Source: Spirodela intermedia
Lineage: Eukaryota; Streptophyta; Magnoliopsida; Alismatales; Araceae
Assembly (NCBI GenBank): GCA_902729315.2
Contig: LR746271.1
Location: forward strand, 590,001 to 654,000
DNA: 64,000 nt
Reading direction: 5' to 3'
Positions 58,084-64,000 of this stretch are shown piece after piece (position 1 is the stretch's first letter; every line of letters starts with the position of its first letter). The position numbers were made by a program, and so were the translations under genes. Below the pieces are notes generated by a model. That model made no database searches. It saw only the letters and a list, made by a program, of their open reading frames with translations, and was not told where the DNA came from.

Positions 58084-58660
58084 CACAGCGCTCCCCTTAA
58101 CCCGCAGCTTCTTCCCCGGCGGCGGCGGAGCGAGGGCTACCTGGTCAGCGCCCGGTGGCAGAAGGCCTTCTGGCCTTGGCACGACGGGAGAAGAATACTG
58201 CGAGATTGATCCAGAGTACGTGTACGGTAGTTGATGCATCGCGCCGTCGCCTTCGATCCTCTAGTTAAATAATGGCTGCCGACTTTATTGTATCCTCTTA
58301 AGGCTGTAGTATTAGTAGAATCTATAGTAGTGGCCCAATGGGCCGGCCCGGATAGGCCCATTATGTGTGAAGGAAACCACCTATTAAGATCCCATCTTTG
58401 TCCTAATAAGGTATTGTGAGCTTATGACCCGCTGTTACCGTCTGGGGCTGGGAGGAAGTGGGTAAATGGGCTTAGCCCGACCGATTATGGGTGGGTGTTT
58501 GAGTACAGCAAAGAGAAGCGAAAGTCTGGCCCGGTGCGGCCCATTAAAAGTGCTAGCCGGAGTGCCCATTGGGGATGGAAATGGGCCCCGCCGAATCGGA
58601 ACCCACTATTTATCTTTCATTATGCCCATAATATATATGGGCCCATAATAAAGCCCAGTG
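58084..58660 (+). pseudogene. Duplicated 3' end and flank of the USP-like gene
   Basis: Matches 32953-33575 in the same orientation: the end of intron 2, exon 3 and about 0.4 kb of downstream flank. Exon 3 keeps CTTCTTCCCCGG, CTACCTGGTCAGC, CCCGGTGGCAGAAG and TTCTGGC, but about 75 bp in the middle are deleted between GGCGG runs, and the stop context is changed. The GGCCCA-rich flank is retained (GGGCCGGCCC, AAAGTCTGGCCCGGT, GTGCTAGCCGGAG, GGGCCCATAATAAAGCCCA). Not a functional gene: it has no exon 1 or 2. It lies directly upstream of the syntaxin promoter. Confidence 0.88.
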
Positions 58661-58683
58661 GGCTACGAAATAAATTTGAAATC

Positions 58684-58737
58684 TAGCCGTTACAGGGAAA
58701 TAGCCGTTGCGCCGGCCGCTCGTCGACCGTTTTATAA
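58684..58737 (+). promoter_or_regulatory. KNOLLE-like promoter core: MSA elements and TATA box
   Basis: CCGTT cores occur at 58687-58691, 58704-58708 and 58727-58731. On the minus strand the first two read TGTAACGGCTA and CGCAACGGCTA, each 10 of 11 to the mitosis-specific activator YCYAACGGYYA; the third has only the AACGG core. TTTATAA lies at 58731-58737, about 145 bp before the start codon. MSA elements bound by three-repeat MYBs drive G2/M expression of KNOLLE in other plants. Function here is inferred from motif and position. Confidence 0.7.
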
Positions 58738-58879
58738 CCCTCCCTTCTCGTCACTCTCCCACATCCCCTGATCAGATCCTCCTGAGTTCTCTCTCTCTCT
58801 CTCTCCCTCTCTCCCTCTCTCCCTCTCTTCTCGGACCTTTCGGGGAACCCTCCTCAGTTTCTTGTTAGGCAGTGGCAAG

Positions 58880-59824
58880 ATGAACGATCTGATGACCAAA
58901 TCCTTCATGAGCTATGTGGATCTCAAGAAGGAGGCCTTGAAGGATCTCGAAGCCGGCGGCGGCGAAGACTTCGGCGATGTGGAGATGTGGAGCGCCGCCA
59001 CCGCCGACGGCAACCTACGGAGCTTCTTCGAGGAGGCCGGCCGCGTGAGGGACGAGATGGACGAGATCCGAGAGCTCCTCGTCCGCCTCCAGGAGGCCAA
59101 CGAGGAGGGAAGATCCCTCCACAAGCCTGAATCCCTCAAATCCCTCCGTGCTCGGATCAATGGCGACGTCGTGAATGTGCTCAAGAAGGCGCGGGACATC
59201 CGGAACGTCCTCGAGGGGATGGATCGGGAGAACGCCGTCAACAGGCGGCTCTCCGGCTGCCGGGAGGGCACGCCGGTCGACCGCACGAGGACCTCCATCA
59301 CCAACGGCCTGCGCAAGAAGCTCAAAGATCTGATGATGGACTTCCAGACGCTGCGGCAGAAGATGATGGCGGAGTACAAGGAGACGGTGGAGCGCCGATA
59401 CTTCACGGTGACGGGACAGATGCCGGAGGAGGAGATGATCGAGAAGATCATATCCCACGGGGAGAGCGAGGATCTCCTCAAGAAGGCGATCGAGGAGCAC
59501 GGGAGGGGTAAGGTTCTGGCGACGGTGCACGAGATCCAGGACCGCCACGACGCCGCTAAGGAGATCGAGAGAAGCCTCCTGGAGCTGCATCAGGTATTCT
59601 TGGACATGGCGTTGATGGTGGAGGCGCAGGGTGAGCAGATGGACGATATCGAGCATCACGTCACCCACGCAGCTGACTACGTCAAGGGCGGGGTCAAGCA
59701 ACTGGCTACGGCGAAGCAGCACCAGAGGAGCAGCAGGAAGTGGCTGTTCATCGGCCTGCTGCTGCTCCTGATCCTCATCCTCGTCGTCGTCGTTCCGGTA
59801 GCCACGAGCTTGCGCAGTTCCTAG
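58880..59824 (+). CDS. SYP111: Cytokinesis-specific syntaxin KNOLLE (SYP111)
   Basis: Qa-SNARE that drives vesicle fusion at the forming cell plate. Intronless, 314 aa, starting MNDLMTKSFMSYVDLKKEA, essentially the KNOLLE N-terminus. An Habc bundle covers about residues 38-165, with the family block GLRKKLKDLMMDFQTLRQKM and EYKETVERRYFTVTG. The SNARE motif lies at about 205-275 (SLLELHQVFLDMALMVEAQGEQMDDIEHHV, zero-layer Gln in GEQMDDIE). A single C-terminal membrane anchor follows RKWLFIGLLLLL. The leader has a (CT)n/CCCT tract at about 58790-58830. Compared with other SYP1 proteins, residues 27-60 (Ala/Gly/Asp-rich) are variable. The upstream flank is a duplicated fragment from the USP-LARP1 interval. 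Confidence 0.95.
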   Translation: MNDLMTKSFMSYVDLKKEALKDLEAGGGEDFGDVEMWSAATADGNLRSFFEEAGRVRDEMDEIRELLVRLQEANEEGRSLHKPESLKSLRARINGDVVNVLKKARDIRNVLEGMDRENAVNRRLSGCREGTPVDRTRTSITNGLRKKLKDLMMDFQTLRQKMMAEYKETVERRYFTVTGQMPEEEMIEKIISHGESEDLLKKAIEEHGRGKVLATVHEIQDRHDAAKEIERSLLELHQVFLDMALMVEAQGEQMDDIEHHVTHAADYVKGGVKQLATAKQHQRSSRKWLFIGLLLLLILILVVVVPVATSLRSS

Positions 59825-60044
59825 ACACATGGGTCTGGCAATGGCGTCTCGTACCCTTCTTCCCTCCGCCGCTCCTCATCTCTCTCCTGATTCGCCTTGG
59901 AGTTGCTGAGGTTGGAGTTCTGCTCAAGCTCCTTCAGATGTTAAAACCCTGTGGAATTCTCCCTTGGCTCTGCTGGAATGTCTCCATTTTTATGCCCCCA
60001 TCTCCGCGAATGTATTCAAAATGAAATGGAGTATTAGTATTGGT

Positions 60045-60498
60045 ATCAATGTCGGACCAGGTGCTATATTGGGCAAAGATGATGGTTTGTAATTATGTAG
60101 CGGGATCTGAAAGCATATATCTTTGAGGACGCCCTAAAGGACTGTCATGACGCTGTATGGGAGATACCCAGTTACTCTTACCATAAAAATAGCTGCATGC
60201 GCAGCAGCTCCCCCAGCTATGAGAAATCCACCAAAATCCACACATATGATGTGTGAACAATGTGTAAGTTGTGTACCATAATAGTCTGTAGCATGGCGTA
60301 CATGTGGTGAGCTACAGTAATGGTTAAAGAGCCTAACATACCCAGGCTAAGAGATAATTGAGCATGCCATGACGCTGTTTGAACGTGTTATAGAGTCCTT
60401 TATGAGCATCTAAAATGTCTTTCTGGCCATGACCAATACCCCCAGTTGGACCAGCTCTCAGGAAAGAATAGCAATGACTGAATGATGGTGTGCTACAG

Positions 60499-60535
<37 letters not shown>

Positions 60536-60911
60536 TAGCCATAGACCCCCAGTTCTTGGATCTAATCCGAGTATCTTGACCAATTCAAGGTAAACAAACG
60601 GGATAAAGCTGAGCCAGAAGATCCCAATTCAAGATAAATTCATGAAGAAGCGGAATCTCCTCCATAGGATCTTCTCCAGCATTAAGAAATGAGCAGTAGA
60701 TACTTTCCAAGAGATCTCCTCCAAATCATTGGTGAGATTATCAAAATTGTGAGAGCATCAGCATGCAGGTTTCAGATCCAAGTGGTGGTATCAGGGCCTT
60801 AGCTATTGTTCTTGAGAAATGGGAGAGTTTGGGCCATTGCTCAATAGATGTTTGTATGGGATTCCTACCCACCAAAGTTTTATCTTCTGGTTCTGGCGAA
60901 CTAGTAATCAT
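60045..60911 (-). pseudogene. psaA: Plastid psaA fragment in nuclear DNA (decayed)
   Basis: Nuclear copy of photosystem I P700 apoprotein A1. From its start at 60911 it reads [19 protein letters not shown] and [10 protein letters not shown], then [67 protein letters not shown] and LQ-IFAQ, in the order of PsaA but in shifting frames. About 870 bp correspond to far more than 1.2 kb of the plastid gene, so several internal deletions exist. A (TA)n tract sits inside at 60500-60529. It cannot encode PsaA and marks an old plastid-to-nucleus transfer. Confidence 0.88.
60500..60529. repeat. (TA)n microsatellite inside the psaA remnant
   Basis: About 30 bp of pure TA with a short TA extension after one C. 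It lies where a deletion joins two separate parts of psaA, so it may be an expansion at a repair junction. Confidence 0.9.
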
Positions 60912-61130
60912 TGAGTCCCCTTTCCAGACAAAACATATAAAGAGATCTTCCAATAGTTAAAGTGAACCCCTGAGAATTCGATATCTATGATCAGTTCTCT
61001 ACTTTGTTACTTACCATCTATCCATTTATTTATTCTTACTTAATCACTAGTGCAATTATGATATTGAAGTTGATTCTGGGCAAGTGTTTGGATCTACTAT
61101 GGCATAGTGATTGGATGCAATTATTGATTC

Positions 61131-61510
61131 ATGATCTGGCATGCATAGAATGAAGTTTTCATTCTCGATTCTATGAGATTTCTTATGAATGAGTTTCTTT
61201 TCAATGGAAGTTTTCATTCTCATTTACCTTGGTTACATTTCATATCTTCAACAAGTCTAGTAATGAGAATAACAGCCCTATTGTTTCAATGGAGAGAAGA
61301 ATCTATGATTAGGTATTTGGAAAATTTACTAACAAACAACTTTGACGAAATCTTTCAATTTCTTATTTTACTATATCAACTTTAGGTATTCATCTATCTG
61401 TGGAGTACATTAAATCTACAAACCTTGCTATAATATAGTTTATGTTGTTCGTATTAATAACAGCTCTAGGAGAAAGTTCTAATGTAGTTATAATTATTAC
61501 ATTTCTTTCA
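61131..61510 (+). pseudogene. ndhB: Plastid ndhB fragment in nuclear DNA (decayed)
   Basis: Reads MIWHA, a stop, [11 protein letters not shown] and LLFNGSF-like sequence, then after an internal deletion [45 protein letters not shown] and LFVLITAL. This is the N-terminal portion of the NDH complex subunit NdhB. The loss corresponds to about 25 residues between the first and second blocks. In-frame stops and a frameshift near 61383 make it non-functional. Confidence 0.88.
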
Positions 61511-62129
61511 TTTAAACCCAATTATGATTCAATTCATTCACTCTTTGCTCTTCTACTTTCTCCAAAGTTCATAGGTCATCAATTTATTCGTTGAATCCTT
61601 AATCGTCGACAAAGTTGAAGGACTTTCTTCTACACTCTGATCTAAGTGTAGTGAGCGGCAAGGTAACTATAAGATAGAAGAAAGTGACTATAACTAGTGA
61701 ATTTACAGTATCAAATATACATTTATTTCTCCTATAATGTATATCGTTTATTGAAAATGATTCTAGAATCATTTTCCTGAACACCATAGACAAGGGCAAG
61801 ACAAAGTTATAACAATTATACAAATTTTCATTTTTCTTAGATAAGTTTCTTTTTTTATTTAGCTTATGTCAGAAAAGATAAAAAAATATATTGAAATTAA
61901 ATTATATAATATTTTATTTTTAAAAAATAAAAATAGGAATATAATCTATAATCTAGAAATAATTTTTTAAAAGAAAAGAGATCGTTTATATCTTTTCCAA
62001 ATATTTTAATTTAAATAATATGGTAATATTTAACTTTTTATCTATCCTATTTCCAAGATAAATCGATTTTATAGAAAACAACTCTATATAAACTGGGATA
62101 AGATTGAAAAGAAAAAATCAAACGCTAGT
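61511..62129. other. AT-rich interval between plastid fragments
   Basis: About 80 percent A+T in places, with no recognisable gene. It is possibly further decayed organellar spacer, but I could not match it. Confidence 0.5.
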
Positions 62130-62285
62130 CAATGGTGACCCCCCCATGGACTCACCCATAAGCCAAAGTTGGAAAAATAATAGCTTGAATAATCCAAGAA
62201 ACATAAGGGGTACTGAAGGTACTAAAGAAACAATAACAACTAATTCATCGGCCAATATATTTCCGATATGGCGATAACTAAGCGA
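62130..62285 (-). pseudogene. atpI: Plastid atpI fragment in nuclear DNA
   Basis: A minus-strand frame reads LSYRHIGNILADELVVIVSLVPSVPLMFLGLF, then a shortened end with MGESM, matching the C-terminus of ATP synthase subunit a (AtpI; GNILADELVV and IGESMEG). Two internal deletions are evident against the plastid protein. Sequence before it (higher coordinates) is unrelated GC-rich nuclear DNA. Confidence 0.85.
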
Positions 62286-63082
62286 TGATAGTTTCTCCTG
62301 CTTCACAAGCGAAAAATGGTGCCACCATCCATGTTCGGCGCAGGTGGGGGAGAGGGAGATCTCACAGCCCTCCGCCGCCGGGCACTGGCCTTCCGATCTG
62401 CGTGCCGAAGAGGGCATCCTCTGCCATGCCGTGTTGCACGGGCAATTCGACAAAGCGCCTTAATTACCTGGCGGCGTCTCGAAGGGGGCATCTGGGGATC
62501 CGGACCCGATAAGAAAGATTAGCTTTTTAGAAATATTTTAGCTATTTTTTTATTGGAAACAGCGAGGGATGACAAAATCCAAACCGTTTCCCACTTTTTC
62601 TATATAAAATGATATATTCAGTTAAATAAAACACGTATAAATTCGCAAAATGGAGAGAATTTGGGGGTGACTTGACAGGACGTCGATTAGAGGACGTAGC
62701 TGCCGAAGTGGAACGCTGGGCCCCAGCCGTACCCGAAGAGTCACGTCTCTTGTTTGCCGCAAGAATTCCTCTCTCTCTCACTCTCTCCATCTGCTCACCG
62801 CAGAAACGACAACGCCCAGTTGTCCGGTGCTCAAACCTGTCACCGCTTCTGCAACTCCACGCGCAAAAGCCTGGCAACTATCAGGAATCCAGCCCCCCCC
62901 CTCTCTCTCTGGCGCTCTCTCTCTCTTTCTCTCAGTTTAAGGGAGCCAATGCAATGGCTTCAGGCTAATCTTACTTCGTGTTCCAGGATTGGCTGATCAC
63001 TTCTGCAGTTCTCTCTCGCGTCTTCTGTGTCCTATAGAGGCCCTCGACAAAGCACAGCTCCCGCCTCCGGGTCGCCTCCGCA
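62286..63082. other. Intergenic, beta-galactosidase upstream region
   Basis: No gene seen. Composition shifts back from AT-rich to nuclear-like. CT tracts lie at about 62769-62790 and 62903-62935, within roughly 320 bp of the next start codon and probably in its leader or promoter. Confidence 0.55.
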
Positions 63083-64000
63083 ATGGCGGAGAGGAGGATC
63101 CTTCCTGTTCTCTCATCCGCCTCTGCTGTCGGAGTTTTTTTGCTCTACTTGTGCTGCTTCTTCCCGGCGGCATTGTCTGTCAACGTTACCTACGACCGCC
63201 GGTCGCTCATCATCGATGGCCAGAGGAAGCTCCTCATCTCCGCTTCCATACACTATCCTCGCAGTGTCCCCGCTGTGAGTTCTCTCCGCGCTCCGTGTTA
63301 GTCGTCGTCATCTTCTTCTTCTTCTTTTAAGTTCTACGGCGTGGTTTATAGACGGATTGAATGCTTTTGAATGTGGATGACGAGCAGATGTGGCCAGGGC
63401 TTGTCGCGGCAGCCAAAGAAGGAGGCGCCGACGTGATCGAGTCGTACGTCTTCTGGAATGGCCACGAACCTTCTCCTGGCAAGGCGAGTATTATCCTTTT
63501 CGTATTGTCTGAGAAGAGCGCTTGGTTTGCGAGTGGAAACTTTGACGATGTTCTTACCCTCTCAACCCGGGAATGTAGTACTACTTCGGGGAACGATTCA
63601 ACCTGGTTAAGTTCGCGAGAATCGTCCAGGAGGCGGGGATGTACATGATCCTGCGCATCGGTCCGTTCGTGGCAGCCGAGTGGAACTTCGGGTTTGTACA
63701 TTCACAACAAGATTCCCTCTCGACTCTCTCATAGCTTTCTGACGAAATAAATACTGTGGAATACAGCGGAGTGCCTGCTTGGCTGCATTATATACCCGGG
63801 ACGATCTTCAGAACCGACAGTGAGCCTTGGAAGGTGCTTCGTCGTCTATCCGTCTCTGATCATTTGTAAATGTGCTTGAGGGAACTTTTTTATAAGTAAT
63901 TGTTTAATGAAATAATGGCGGATGAAGAGAGATGACATCACGCATCTTCATCGCAGACTCACATGAAGAGCTTCACGACCGTCATCGTGAACATGATGAA
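63083..64000 (+). CDS. Beta-galactosidase, GH35 (5' part, runs off the window)
   Basis: Apoplastic enzyme that removes terminal beta-galactose from cell-wall polymers. Visible exons: 63083-63274, 63388-63483, 63579-63691, 63767-63833 and 63957 to the window end, about 170 residues, all in frame. A signal peptide (about 1-32, with [15 protein letters not shown]) is followed by [109 protein letters not shown]. The catalytic acid/base (in the NE motif further on) lies beyond the end. [10 protein letters not shown] and SPGKYYF suggest the BGAL10-like clade. Intron 2 begins GC rather than GT (AAG/GCGAGT). Confidence 0.93.

Overview
This window is nuclear DNA of a flowering plant. The evidence is split genes with GT-AG introns, plant-only families (R2R3-MYB, patellin, MCTP, KNOLLE syntaxin, malectin-LRR receptor kinases), a Ty1/copia remnant and decayed pieces of plastid DNA. 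Several genes (MCTP, patellin, LEA/TMEM205-like, syntaxin) are very GC-rich at third codon positions, while introns and the repeat block are AT-rich. That contrast suggests a monocot, but I cannot name the species. Long (CT)n/(GA)n tracts recur throughout, often in 5' leaders.

Layout. 1-12 kb: a subgroup-4-type R2R3-MYB repressor on the minus strand (3 exons), then on the plus strand a 12-exon TMN1-type endomembrane nonaspanin and an intronless four-C2 MCTP. 12-31 kb: intergenic DNA, a patellin (SEC14 plus GOLD), a LEA-like/TMEM205-like membrane protein, and a FYVE-less FAB1-type PtdIns3P 5-kinase of about 1,620 residues. 32-44.5 kb: a small USP-like protein, a LARP1-type La-motif protein and the SWI/SNF subunit SWI3C. 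Every complete model closes in frame when spliced.

44.6-62.3 kb is a mosaic. A 0.9-kb repeat from SWI3C intron 3 recurs just after the SWI3C stop codon, and there it is split by a 3,075-bp AT-rich insertion flanked by GTAAA. Three broken pieces of malectin/LRR receptor kinases follow: one on the minus strand, a kinase relic on the plus strand and a malectin-LRR relic on the plus strand. A 5'-truncated copia element ending in an intact-looking 304-bp LTR sits among them. The plus-strand relic stops inside an LRR exon, exactly where a degenerate copy of the 3' end and downstream flank of the USP-like gene (original at 33 kb) begins. That copy runs to about 25 bp before two mitotic MSA-type elements and the TATA box of an intronless KNOLLE/SYP111 cytokinesis syntaxin. 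After the syntaxin come decayed plastid psaA, ndhB and atpI fragments. The window ends in the first five exons of a GH35 beta-galactosidase, whose second intron appears to be GC-AG.

How the genes relate: there is no operon-like logic. Membrane-trafficking and phosphoinositide genes (TMN1, MCTP, patellin, FAB1, KNOLLE) are common here, but I see no evidence that this is more than coincidence. The most informative structure is the shuffling between 31-34 kb and 49-59 kb. A LARP1-upstream, GGCCCA-rich segment has been copied next to the KNOLLE promoter, and receptor-kinase genes have been dismantled around it.
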